From assembly GCA_963765725.1 (NCBI GenBank), contig CAVXXI010000001.1, forward strand, positions 620,001 to 684,000: a stretch of DNA of 64,000 nt, given 5' to 3'. The notes beneath the pieces are model-generated. The model ran no database searches. It saw nothing but the letters and a program-made list of their open reading frames with translations, and was not told the origin of the DNA. Origin of the DNA: DASQEH01 sp963765725 (lineage in GTDB: Bacteria > Actinomycetota > Actinomycetes > Propionibacteriales > Nocardioidaceae). Below are positions 1 to 10,043 of this stretch, one piece after another. Position 1 is the stretch's first letter, and the number at the start of each line of letters is the position of its first letter. The position numbers and the translations under genes are program-made.

Positions 1-756
1 ACCGCTGTCGTCGCGCAGCAGCCGGTGCAGAGCTGACTGGCCACCAGGCTGTGCTTCCACATCGACGACCGCCCCGCTGCTGTCGGCCAGCAGGTAGTTC
101 GCCGAGGAGGCTCGCGTGGTCTGCTCCAAAAGGGCAAGCGCCTCCCCGGTCGTGCTGCAATCGAGAAGACCACGGAGCATGACGTGATACGGAACCGCGG
201 CCTCGCCGTTGTCATCGGTGCACGCGAGGGCGTTCGTCATCACCGCCAGGCCTTCGGAGTTGACGCCGAACTTGGCCAGCAGCCCTGCCTCCACGACGGT
301 CAGGAACGCCGGGCCGTCCGAGGGGACGCACTCCAGCACGACGACGGTGTCACAGGCGAACGGAGCCCAGTCCCAGTTCTGCCCCGCCAGCACGCGGCCC
401 GACGCGACGCTCGCGAAGGCGGAGCACTCCGCAGGTGCCGAGGCGCCCACCGCCGACCGGACCCGCGCGGAGTACATCACCTCGGTGCGCACGTTGATGG
501 CCAGTACGTCGTCCAGTGTCACCCCGGCGCCGTCGGCCAGACCGGTCATCTCCTCGAGATACTGAGGGGCGAAGTCGTCGATCGCGGGGATGAACAGCTT
601 CGCCTCGGCGGTGGAACGCGACCAGTCCCAGTCGGCGTAGTGCCTGAACGTCCGCTCGTACGCCGCGATCGAGCGGTGCACGCGCTCTCGGGCCGCGGCC
701 CCGTACTGGTGGCCCCGCTCGTACGGGCCGCCCGACAGCGTGATCACCGGGAACAT
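1..756 (-). CDS. C45-family peptidase / isopenicillin-N acyltransferase-like hydrolase (3' part off the window)
   Basis: The frame is open on the minus strand from ATG at 756 to the left edge (252 codons), so the C-terminus lies outside the window. A GGAGG sequence sits about 7 nt upstream of the ATG. The product resembles Ntn hydrolases of the acyl-CoA:6-aminopenicillanic acid acyltransferase type: a start like SGGPYERGHQYG, Cys111 in AECSAFAS as the probable nucleophile exposed by self-cleavage, and NWDW shortly after it. These enzymes cleave or transfer acyl groups on small amides. The substrate cannot be inferred. No partner gene is visible; recC is divergent across a 170-nt gap in which I see nothing specific. 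Confidence 0.8.
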   Translation of the reverse strand, partial: MFPVITLSGGPYERGHQYGAAARERVHRSIAAYERTFRHYADWDWSRSTAEAKLFIPAIDDFAPQYLEEMTGLADGAGVTLDDVLAINVRTEVMYSARVRSAVGASAPAECSAFASVASGRVLAGQNWDWAPFACDTVVVLECVPSDGPAFLTVVEAGLLAKFGVNSEGLAVMTNALACTDDNGEAAVPYHVMLRGLLDCSTTGEALALLEQTTRASSANYLLADSSGAVVDVEAQPGGQSALHRLLRDDSG

Positions 757-926
757 CTGCGCGCCTCCGTCATCGATCCGACAAGCTTGACGTCCAGCAT
801 CGTCTCACTACCCAGGCGGCGCCGGCGGGGACACCACAGTCTCGGTACCGAGCCACCACGGTCCCGTGATGTCGGTGAGGGGCAGGCCATGGCCAGTGAT
901 GTCGCGGGCGCGGGTGGTCGCTGACC

Positions 927-3900
927 ATGCTCCACGTCCACCGGGCGGAGCGGGCAGACGCGCTCGTCGAGGCGTTGTCGGAACTGCTCACGACGCCGCT
1001 ACCGGACCCGTTCGCCGCTGAGATCGTCGCCGTGCCGGCGCGCGGTGTCGAGCGGTGGGTCACCCAGCGCCTCTCGCACCACCTGGGGGCAGAAATCGGG
1101 GCCGGGGACGGCGTCTGCGCCCACATCTGGTTCCCGTCACCGGCGAGGATCGTGGCGGACGCGGTCAGCGCGGCGAGCGGGATCGACCCCGACCTCGACC
1201 CGTGGGCGGCGGGCCGAGTCGTCTGGACGCTGCTCGACGTCATCGACGACTGCGCGGCCGAGTCGTGGTGCCAGGTGCTGGCTCGGCACCTCGGCGGTGA
1301 CGGCACGGACCCGGGACGCCCGCGCGGACGGCTGATGACCGCACAGCACATCGCCGACCTCTACGCCTCCTATGCAGCCCAACGCCCCAGTCTGCTCCGG
1401 GACTGGACCCGGGGCCGGTCCGCCGACGGTGCAGGCGCGCCGCTCGACCACCACCTCGGCTGGCAGGCGGAGCTGTGGCGACGGCTCTGCGCGACGATCA
1501 CGACCGCCAGTCCGGCCGAGAGGCTGCCGACCGCCTGCGACGCCCTGCGGGCGCGACCCGAGCTGGTGGACCTGCCGGAGCGCTTCTCGCTGTTCGGCCC
1601 GACCCGGGTGACGACCGACCAGGCGACCGTCCTCGCGGCGCTGGCCGAGCACCGTGACGTCCACCTGTGGCTGCTCCATCCCTCGGCCGAGCTCTGGGAC
1701 GCGACCACCCAGGTCGCGCCCGCGGACGGTTCGCTTCGGCGCCGCGACGACCCGACCATTGAGCTCGCCCGTCACCCGCTGCTCCTGTCCCTCGGCCGCG
1801 ACGCGCGTGAGCTGCAGCTGATCGTCGCGAGCACCACATCGCCGGGCAGCGACACGTGTCACCGCGGGCACGCCCACCCCGACACGCTGCTCGGCATCGT
1901 GCAGCGCGACATCAGCACCAACACAGCGCCGCCCGGCGCACCGCACGGAGGAGCACCCGATGCGCGTGCAGCCTTGGGTTCCGACGACCGGAGTCTGCAG
2001 GTCCACGCCTGCCACGGTCGAGACCGCCAGGTCGAGGTGGTCCGTGAGGTGCTGCTGAGCCTGCTCGAGGCCGACCCGTCGCTCGAGCCGCGCGACGTGC
2101 TGGTCATGTGCCCCGACATCGAGGCCTACGCACCGTACATCTCGGCGACGTTCGGCCTCGCCGACGTCGACCGGCCACCGGCACACCCGGGGCATCGGCT
2201 GCGGGTGCGGCTGGCCGATCGTTCCCTGCGCCAGACCAACCCGCTCCTGTCCGTCGTCGCCGAGCTGCTCGAGCTGGCCGACGCCCGCGTCACCGCGTCA
2301 CAGGTCCTCGACATCGCCGCCGCCGAGCCCGTACGGCGCCGGTTCGGCTTCGACGAGGACAGCCTGGACCGCATCCGGGGCTGGGTGAGCTCCTCCGGCG
2401 TCCGCTGGGGACTCGACGCGGCGCACCGGGCACCGTTCTCCATGCAGGCCGTCACCCAGAACACCTGGCGGGCGGGTCTCGACCGGCTGCTGCTGGGCGT
2501 CACCATGTCCGGTGACGACCTGCGCTGGCTTGGGCTCGCCCTCCCGCTCGACGACGTCGACAGCTTCGACGTCGACCTGGTGGGCCGGTTCACCGAGCTG
2601 GTCGACAGGCTCAGCGCGGTTCTCGACTCCCTGACCGGCCCCCGCCCGCTCGCCTCCTGGCTCGACACCCTCGCGGCCGCTCTCGACGCCCTGACCGACG
2701 TGCCCGCGCAAAGCGCCTGGCAACGAAGCCAGGCCCGGCGCGAGCTGGCCGACATCGCGCACGCCGCCGGCGAGCAGGCCGAGACCGTCAGCCTCTCGCT
2801 GGCAGACGTGCGCTCTCTCCTCAGCGGTCGATTGAAGGGCAGGCCTACTCGGGCGGGCTTCCGCACCGGAGACCTGACGATGTGCTCCATGGTGCCGATG
2901 AGGTCCGTCCCGCACCGGGTCATCTGTCTGCTGGGGCTCGACGACGGGGTCTTCCCCCGCAGCCCGGGTGTGACGGAGACGACATCCTCGCGCTAGACCC
3001 GTGCGTCGGGGAGCGAGACCGTCGCAGCGAGGACCGTCAGCTGCTGCTCGACGCCCTCCTCGCCGCCGAGGACCACCTGGTGATCGTCTACACGGGTGCC
3101 GACGAGCGCACCAACTCCCCTCGGCCACCCGCCGTGCCGGTAGGCGAGATCCTCGACGTGGTCGACGCCACCGTCCGTACCTCCGACGGGCGCCCCGCCC
3201 GCGACCAGGTCGTGGTCCGGCACCCGCTGCAGCCGTTCGACGCACGGAACTTCGAGGCCGGCAGGCTCGGTACGGAAGGTCCGTTCAGCTTCGACCCGTC
3301 GGCTCTCGCAGGCGCCCAGGCGGCGGCGCGACCGAGACTGGCCGAGGCGCCGTTCCTCGTCGGCCCGCTGTCGCCGGTCGACGCGTCGACGACGGTCGGG
3401 CTCGGCGACCTCACCTCGTTCTTCGAGCACCCCGTCAGGCAGTTCCTGCGGCAGCGGCTCGGCGTGACCGTACCCGAGGAGGACCAGGACGTCGACGACG
3501 CCCTGCATGCCGAGCTCGGCCCGCTGTCGAGGTGGGCCGTTGGCGACCGGTGGCTGCGTACGCGGCTCGCAGGCGCCGACATCGACGCCTGCCGGCAGGC
3601 GGAGTGGCGGCGAGGAGAGCTCCCACCGGGCAACCTCGGTGTGCGCCTGCTGGAGGAGATCACCAAGGAGGCCGAGCCGCTGCTGGCCGCGAGCGCTGTG
3701 GACCGGGCGGCGGAGCCGTCCAGCGTCGACATCGCGGTCACGCTACCGGGTGGGCGCCTCGTCAGCGGGTCGGTGGCCGGCCTGTACGGGACGACACTGT
3801 CGACCACCGTGTTCTCCAAGCTCGGCCCCAAGTACCGCCTGCGCGCCTGGCTCCAGCTCCTGGCGCTCGCAGCCGCCCGTCCCGAGCAGGCCTGGCGCGC

Positions 3901-4325
3901 CGTGACCATCGGACTGCATCACCGCCGGCGGTGCCGCCAGGTCGACGTTGGTCGCCCCTGAGGCCGAGGTCGCGGAGCGCTACCTGGCGGCGTACGTCGA
4001 GCTGCGCGATCGCGGGCTGTGCGAGCCGCTCGCGCTGCCGGTGGCGACCGGTGCCGCGTACGCCGACGTACGACACACCGGCAATGACGAGCAGGCTGCG
4101 CTCGACGCGGCCGAGAGGGCCTGGAAGAGCTCCTTCGAAGGCCGTGACCGCTACCACGCGTTCGTCTGGGGTCCTGAGCCTGCGTTTACCGGGCTCCTCG
4201 CGGAGCGGGCCACCGCCGACGACCAGGCATTAGGCGCCACCGACTCCGAACGTACCCGGTTCGGCGCCCTCGCCTGCCGGCTGTGGTGGCCGTTGCTCGC
4301 CGCCGAGACCCTGGAGATGCTGTGA
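927..4325 (+). pseudogene. recC: Exodeoxyribonuclease V gamma subunit RecC, broken by two frameshifts as sequenced
   Basis: RecC of the RecBCD helicase-nuclease processes double-strand DNA ends and recognises Chi. Conserved stretches are spread over three frames: 927 to about 2970 (up to LLGLDDGVFPR), about 2971 to 3920 (GDDILALDPCVGERD to AWRAVTIG), and about 3930 to 4325 (RSTLVAPEAEVAERYL onward). The first break is a missing base near 2971, since GVDGDD would be expected. The second is an extra base between about 3912 and 3945. No domain is lost and the order is colinear with normal RecC of about 1100 residues, so sequencing error is more likely than decay. The stop overlaps the recB GTG by 4 nt, indicating one recC-recB-recD operon. 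Confidence 0.88.
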
Positions 4326-7300
4326 CTTCTGCGCCGACGGGTTTCGACATCTGCGGCCCCCTGCCTACGCGTACGACGAGGCTGGAGGCGAGCGCCGGGA
4401 CCGGCAAGACGTTCACGATCGCGGCCCTCGCCACCCGGTACGTGGCCGAAGGCGTCGCCGGCCTCGACTCGATGATGCTGGTCACGTTCGGTCGAGCGGC
4501 CACCCAGGAGCTGCGCGAACGCGTCCGGACCCGGCTGGTCGGCACCGAGCACGGCCTCGCCGACCCGGCCTACGCGCGAAGTTCTGGCGATCGCCTTTTG
4601 CGGCTGTTGGCGGAGGCTCCCGACGCGGAGGTGGCCCTGCGACGCAAGCGGCTGGTCACGGCGCTGGCGAACTTCGACGCCTCCACGATCGCGACCACCC
4701 ACGGCTTCTGCCAGCAGATGCTCACCGGTCTCGGTGTCGCGGGCGACTTCGACCCGGCGAGCACCTTCGTCGAGAGTGTCGACGACATCGTCGTGGAGGT
4801 CGTCGACGACCTGTACCTGCGCAAGTGGGGTCGGCCCGACGCGAGCCCGCCCGCGGTGCCGTACCAGCAGGCGCTGAGTGCCGTGCGCACCGCCGTGACC
4901 GACCGCCACGCCCGGCTCGAGCCGTCTGCCGCCGATCCAGGCTCCACACCGGGCCAGTACTACGCGCTCGCCGTCGCCGCGCGAGCCGAGGTCGACAGAC
5001 GCAAGCGCCAGCGCCGGCTGCGCGACTACGACGACCTCCTGACCGGGCTGCGCGACGCTCTGGCCGATCCCGAGCGCGGACCCATGGCGCAGGAGCGGGT
5101 GCGGTCCAGGTACTCGGTGGTGCTCGTCGACGAGTTCCAGGACACCGACCCGGTGCAGTGGGAGATCCTGAGACTCGCGTTCCACGGACACACCACGCTG
5201 ATCGTGATCGGGGACCCGAAGCAGGCCATCTACGCGTTCCGCGGCGGTGATGTCGTCACGTACCTGGCTGCGTCGGACGAGGCGGAGAGCCACGACACGC
5301 TCGGCGTCAACTGGCGCAGCGACGAGGGGCTCCTCGCGGCTTTCGGGGCGGTTTTCCGGGGGGCAGCGCTCGGCGACCCCGGCATCGTGGTCCGACCGGT
5401 CGAGTCGGCGCACCCCGGCCGTCGGCTGTCCGGGGCACCCGGCGAGGCACCGTTTCGGCTGCGGGTGGTCACCCGCAGCCAGCTCGGTGTCGGCCCCCGC
5501 CGCAAGCCGACCGTTGGGCCGGCACGGGAGCTGGTCGCCGACGACCTCGCCGCTGACGTCGTACGGCTGCTCGAGAGCAGGGCGCACCTGGCCACCTCCG
5601 GTCAGCCGCGGTGCGTTGCGCCGGGTGACATCGCCGTACTGGTGAACACCAACAAGCAGGCACAGCTGGTCCGGGAGGCACTGTCGCGCGTCCGGGTCCC
5701 GGCGGTCCTCACCGGTACGGCCAGCGTCTTCTCCACCGAGATGGCCACCCAGTGGCTCCTGCTGCTTCAGGCGCTCGACCGGCCGAGCCGGGCCTCGCGC
5801 GTACGTACCGCCGCGCTGACCTGCTTCGTGGGTTGGGATGCCGAGCGGCTCGCCGCTGCGGGAGACGGCGCTCTCGACACCCTGGGACCGCTCCTGCGGG
5901 GGTGGGCGGACGTGCTCCACCAACGCGGGATCCCCGCGCTGGTGGAGGTCGTGACGGAGGAGGCAGGGCTGTACGAGCGCCTGCTCGCAACACCGACGGG
6001 CGAGCGCCGGCTCACCGACCTGCGCCAGCTCGCCCAGCTGCTGCACGCGGCGGCCGTCGACGAGCAGCTCGGCACGGTCGCGCTCGTCGAGTGGCTGCAG
6101 CGCCGCATCAACGACGCCGCGGACGACATCTCCGAGGAGCGCAGCCGGCGGCTCGACTCCGACGCGGAAGCGGTCCAGGTCGTCACCGTCCACCGCAGCA
6201 AGGGCCTCGAGTTCCCGATCGTCTACGTCCCCTTCGGGTGGGACCGATACACGAGCATCGCGGACTATCCCCGCTACCACGCCGGTCTGGTGCGGAGCCT
6301 CGACGTCGGTGGCGAGGAGGGCGACGACTTCGACGAGCACTGCCGGTTGAACGCCGAGGAGGACGCGGGCGAGGACCTCCGGCTCCTGTACGTGGCCGTG
6401 ACCAGGGCTCAGTGCCAGGTCGTCACCTGGTGGGTGCCGTCGACGACGACTCCGGCGTCACCGCTGAATCGGCTGCTGTTCGGGGGGTTCTCGCCGGGCG
6501 ATCAGCCCGAGCCCAGCGCTGATCTGCTGAGCGATGAGGACGCACGACGTCATCTCGACACCCTCGCGTTCGGCAGCGGCGGGACCATCGCGGTCGAGTC
6601 TGCCGCCGGGGCCGACGGTGCGAACTGGCAGCCCCGCCAGCCGGCCGCGACGGCCTTGGATGTGGCTGCCTTCACGCGCGGGCTCGACACCGCATGGCGC
6701 CGTACCTCGTACACGGCGATGACGGCAGCGGCTCACGAGAGCGAGATGAGTGCAGCGGGCGTCCACAGCGAGCCGGAGGAGCCGCAGCTCGACGACGAGG
6801 TGGACGGACCTGCCGTGCCGGCGCCCGCCCCTTCGGCGGCCGGGAGTACGGCCACGGACGACGAGGCGATGCGCGCGGTGCTGTCTCCCATGCGCGATCT
6901 GCCAAGTGGCGCGGCGTTCGGCACTGTCGTGCACTCGATTCTCGAGCAGGTCGACACGGCGGCGCCGGTGCTGACGTCGGAGCTCGTCGAGCGCAGCCGT
7001 GCCGTGCTCGCCCGAGGCCTCGGGACGACGCTCGACCCAGAGGCTCTCGGAGCCGCGCTACTGCCGGCGATGGAGACCCCTTTGGGTCCGCTGGCCGATG
7101 GCGTCCGGCTGCGTGACGTGCTGCCGGCCGACCGGCTCGCGGAGCTCGACTTCGAGCTGCCCCTCGCGGGAGGCGACCGTCCGGCTTCCGTGTCGGTGAC
7201 GCTCGGGGCGTTCGCGGAGGTGCTTCGTCACCGGCTGGCACCCGAGGACCCCTTCGCGTCGTACCCCGACCGACTCACCGGCGCCAGCTTCCGGACGGAG

Positions 7301-7720
7301 CGGTTGCGTGGGTACCTCGTCGGCAGCCTCGACGCGGTGCTCCGGCTGCCGGCTGGCCGCAACGACTCGCGCTACCTCGTCGTCGACTACAAGACGAACT
7401 GGCTCGGTGGGCCGTCCGGCTACGACGGGCCGCTGACGGCGTGGCACTACCGTCCGACGGTGCTCGGGGAGGCGATGATCGCTGCCGACTATCCCCTCCA
7501 GCTGCTCCTGTACCTCGTCGCCCTGCATCGGTTCCTGCGCTGGCGCCGACCCGACTACGACCCCGACCGGCATCTCGGGGGAGGCCTCTACCTGTTCCTG
7601 CGCGGAATGTGCGGCGCGGGGACGCCACAGCAGGACGGCGCGCCGTGCGGTGTCTTCGGGTGGGTACCGCCTCATGGACTCGTAGCCGACCTGTCGGACC
7701 TGCTCGCGGGAGGGACCTGA
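4322..7720 (+). CDS. recB: Exodeoxyribonuclease V beta subunit RecB
   Basis: This 1132-residue UvrD-type 3'-5' helicase is fused to a C-terminal RecB nuclease domain and is the motor and nuclease of RecBCD. Visible motifs in order are Walker A EASAGTGKTF near residue 22, DEFQDTDP (motif II), GDPKQAIYAFRGGD (motif III), TVHRSKGLEFP, LLYVAVTRA (motif VI), and nuclease LVVDYKTNW followed by PLQLLLYLVALHRFL. The GTG at 4322 is chosen because it overlaps the recC stop (GTGA) and starts just before the conserved N-terminus. Unlike its neighbours recC and recD, the frame is uninterrupted. Confidence 0.95.
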   Translation: MTSAPTGFDICGPLPTRTTRLEASAGTGKTFTIAALATRYVAEGVAGLDSMMLVTFGRAATQELRERVRTRLVGTEHGLADPAYARSSGDRLLRLLAEAPDAEVALRRKRLVTALANFDASTIATTHGFCQQMLTGLGVAGDFDPASTFVESVDDIVVEVVDDLYLRKWGRPDASPPAVPYQQALSAVRTAVTDRHARLEPSAADPGSTPGQYYALAVAARAEVDRRKRQRRLRDYDDLLTGLRDALADPERGPMAQERVRSRYSVVLVDEFQDTDPVQWEILRLAFHGHTTLIVIGDPKQAIYAFRGGDVVTYLAASDEAESHDTLGVNWRSDEGLLAAFGAVFRGAALGDPGIVVRPVESAHPGRRLSGAPGEAPFRLRVVTRSQLGVGPRRKPTVGPARELVADDLAADVVRLLESRAHLATSGQPRCVAPGDIAVLVNTNKQAQLVREALSRVRVPAVLTGTASVFSTEMATQWLLLLQALDRPSRASRVRTAALTCFVGWDAERLAAAGDGALDTLGPLLRGWADVLHQRGIPALVEVVTEEAGLYERLLATPTGERRLTDLRQLAQLLHAAAVDEQLGTVALVEWLQRRINDAADDISEERSRRLDSDAEAVQVVTVHRSKGLEFPIVYVPFGWDRYTSIADYPRYHAGLVRSLDVGGEEGDDFDEHCRLNAEEDAGEDLRLLYVAVTRAQCQVVTWWVPSTTTPASPLNRLLFGGFSPGDQPEPSADLLSDEDARRHLDTLAFGSGGTIAVESAAGADGANWQPRQPAATALDVAAFTRGLDTAWRRTSYTAMTAAAHESEMSAAGVHSEPEEPQLDDEVDGPAVPAPAPSAAGSTATDDEAMRAVLSPMRDLPSGAAFGTVVHSILEQVDTAAPVLTSELVERSRAVLARGLGTTLDPEALGAALLPAMETPLGPLADGVRLRDVLPADRLAELDFELPLAGGDRPASVSVTLGAFAEVLRHRLAPEDPFASYPDRLTGASFRTERLRGYLVGSLDAVLRLPAGRNDSRYLVVDYKTNWLGGPSGYDGPLTAWHYRPTVLGEAMIAADYPLQLLLYLVALHRFLRWRRPDYDPDRHLGGGLYLFLRGMCGAGTPQQDGAPCGVFGWVPPHGLVADLSDLLAGGT

Positions 7721-7721
7721 C

Positions 7722-9648
7722 GTGACCGTTGCTGACGGCCTGGCCGACGACTTGGCCATGGGCGACCCGTACGACACCTGGCTGGCACTGCGTGCGGTCG
7801 GCCTGCTGCGCGACTTCAACAGGGCGGGAGTCGTCTCGGCCGGCGACGTCCATGTGGCCCAGACGCTCGGACGACTCGCCGAGGAGTCCGACGAGCGGGT
7901 CCTGCTGGCACTTGCGCTGGCGGTCCGGGGGGTGCGCCTCGGGTCGGTCTGCGTCGTGCTGGACGACGTGCGGCACGCCGTCGCCCCAGACGATGCCGAG
8001 ACCGGCGCCGACGCGCTGGCGTGGCCGGACGCGACCGACTGGCGTGCGGCGTGTGCCGCCAGCCCGCTGGTCGCCATCGGGGACGGTGACCGCGGTGACG
8101 CGGCGGATCATCTCGGCCGTCCGCTGCGCCTCGTCGACGACCTGCTGTACCTCGACCGGTACTGGCGCCAGGAGGAGGTCGTGCGTACCGAGCTCGAGGC
8201 TCGCGCACAACGTGGCGGGCCCGTCGTCGACGTCGGCGCTGTCCGGGACGGGCTCGCGCGGCTGTTCCCCGCGTCCGCACCCGACCGGCAACGACTCGCC
8301 GCCACGATGACCGTTCTGCGCTACGACAGCATCATCGCGGGCGGGCCCGGTACCGGGAAGACGACAACGGTCGCCAGGCTGATCGCCCTGTTGCGGAGCC
8401 TGCCGGGTGACATGCCGCGGGTGGCCCTGGCGGCGCCGACGGGGAAGGCGGCCGCACGCCTGCAGGAGGCGGTCACCGCCGAGTCCTCGGCGTCGGGACT
8501 CGGGCTCGGGTGATGTCACCGCCTCGACTCTGCATCGGCTGCTCGGCTGGCGTCCGGGAAGCCGGAACCACTTCGTCCACGACCGGGCCAACCGGCTCCC
8601 CTACGACGTCGTCGTGGTCGACGAGAGCTCGATGGTCTCGTTGACGCTCATGTCGCGGTTGCTCGAGGCCGTGCGACCCGATGCGCGCCTGGTGCTCGTC
8701 GGTGACCCTGACCAGCTCGCGTCCGTCGAGGCGGGAGCGGTGCTCGGAGATCTGGTGGCCCGGTCCGCCGCTCCAGGACAGCACTCGCCCGCACTGCTCG
8801 GTGAGCTCGTCGGCGCAGACCTCGCCCCGGGCGAGCAGTCGAGCGACGAGGTCCGCAACGGCGTCGTACGGCTGACGCAGACGCACCGCTTCGGCCGCGC
8901 CATCGGCGCTCTGGCGGCGGCCATCCAGGACGACGACGCCGAGCGGGTTCTCGCCCTGCTGCGGTCGGGTGACGAGGCGATGTCGTTCGTCGAGTCCGCC
9001 GACGACGCCGTGCTCGGTCGCGACCAGGTCGCGGGACTTCGTACCGATGTCGTGGCCACGGCCCGAGCGTTGGGGGATGCCGCGGCGGCAGGCGACGCGG
9101 TCGCGGCGCTGGCCGGCCTCGAACGCCACCGGCTGCTGTGCGCCCACCGCCACGGACCCTATGGCGTGTCCCGGTGGACCTGGGAGATCGACGCCTGGCT
9201 GGCAGCGGAGCTCGGCGACTACCCCGCGGGCGGCGAGTGGTACCTGGGCCGTCCGCTGCTCATCACGGGCAACGACTACGACCTCGACCTGTTCAACGGC
9301 GACACCGGCGTGGTCGTACGAGGCGCCGACGGACCCGTCGCCGCGTTCGGGCGGGGCGCCGAGCCGATCCTCGTCAATCCGAGCCGGCTGTCGGCCGTCC
9401 AGACGGTGCACGCCATGACCGTGCACCGTGCGCAGGGCAGCCAGTTCGACCGCGTGTCCCTGCTGCTACCGGCGTCCACGTCACCCCTCCTGACGCGGGA
9501 GCTCTTCTACACGGCCGTGACGCGGGCGAAGGAGCACGTCCGGGTCATCGGGAGCGAGGCCGCCGTACGCCGGGCGGTGGGGCGGCCCGTCGTTCGGGCC
9601 AGTGGCTTGCGCCGCCGCGCCCCCTCCCCGTCCGCCGGAGCCCTGTAA
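7722..9648 (+). pseudogene. recD: Exodeoxyribonuclease V alpha subunit RecD, one frameshift as sequenced
   Basis: RecD is the 5'-3' SF1B helicase of RecBCD. It starts with GTG one base after the recB stop. The first frame carries Walker A AGGPGTGKTTT and APTGKAAARLQEAV, then ends prematurely at 8513. The second frame picks up at about 8500 with DVTASTLHRLLGW, VVVVDESSMVSLTLM (motif II), LVGDPDQLASVEAG, VHAMTVHRAQGSQFD and LFYTAVTRAKEHV, to the stop at 9648. One extra base between about 8495 and 8512, where GGGCTCGGG occurs, explains the break. All helicase motifs are present across the two frames, so the gene is probably intact in the organism. A repeat array begins 8 nt after the stop. Confidence 0.9.
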
Positions 9649-9655
9649 CTCCCCT

Positions 9656-9990
9656 CGAGCGGGCGCAAATGCAGGCTCGAGTGGGCGTAAATGCTCGCCC
9701 GAGTGGCCAGGAATGCACGCTCGAGTGGGTGCGAATGCTCGCCTGAGCGGCCAAGACCGCCCCAAGGCGGTGAGCAGGTGCGCCGAGAGCGGAGGTGCGC
9801 CCGGTGGACGCTGCATATCTGGCCAGTCGGCGCTGCATTTGCGCCCTCTCGGCCCCACATATCTACCCAGTGGACGCGACATTTGCGCCCGGTCGGGCCC
9901 ACATATCTACCCAGTGGACGCGACATTTGCGCCCGGTCGGGCCCACATATCTACCCAGTGGACGCTGGCATTTGTGCCCGGTCGACGGGT
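9656..9990. repeat. 22-bp intergenic repeat array A: four to five forward units, hairpin, eight inverted units
   Basis: Forward units begin at 9656, 9678, 9700, 9722 and a partial one at 9744. Each opens CGAG(T/C)GGGCG and usually reaches AAATG. After a small hairpin and a 43-nt gap, inverted units begin at 9814, 9836, 9858, 9880, 9902, 9924, 9946 and 9969, reading CATTTGCGCCC..TCG alternating with CATATCTACCCAGTGG. The alternation gives a 44-bp super-repeat, nearly perfect over 9858-9945. Related arrays lie at 37639-37950, 49548-49687 and 52221-52302. The array fills the gap between recD and the NUDIX gene. Confidence 0.92.
9757..9770. terminator. Short hairpin at the centre of repeat array A
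   Basis: CCGCC at 9757-9761 pairs with GGCGG at 9766-9770 around a CCAA loop. It lies about 110 nt downstream of recD between the forward and inverted repeat units. There is no U-tract, so a termination role is only inferred from position. Confidence 0.35.
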
Positions 9991-10008
9991 GGCGGAGGGG
10001 ACCCCGAG

Positions 10009-10037
10009 TTGATTAAGGTCGCAGCGACAAATATAGT
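10009..10037 (+). promoter_or_regulatory. Promoter with a palindrome in the spacer, upstream of the NUDIX regulator; likely leaderless transcript
   Basis: TTGATT at 10009-10014 and TATAGT at 10032-10037 are separated by exactly 17 nt. The palindrome GTCGCAGCGAC (10018-10028) sits between them. The ATG at 10044 begins 7 nt after the -10 box, where transcription should start, so the mRNA is predicted to be leaderless. A repressor bound to the palindrome would block RNA polymerase; autoregulation by the downstream protein is an inference. Confidence 0.65.
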
Positions 10038-10043
10038 TTGGCT

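Noticed and set aside
4151..6340. 729-residue antisense frame over recB
   Set aside because: High-GC DNA leaves long open antisense frames; recB on the plus strand has all family motifs and this frame has none.
2965..8515. Programmed frameshifting in recC and recD
   Set aside because: No slippery heptamer with a following stem was recognised, and similar +1 breaks hit unrelated genes across the window, so a data error is simpler.
9656..9990. CRISPR-like array
   Set aside because: Units are contiguous at 22 bp with no unique spacers, orientation flips within the array, and no cas genes are present.
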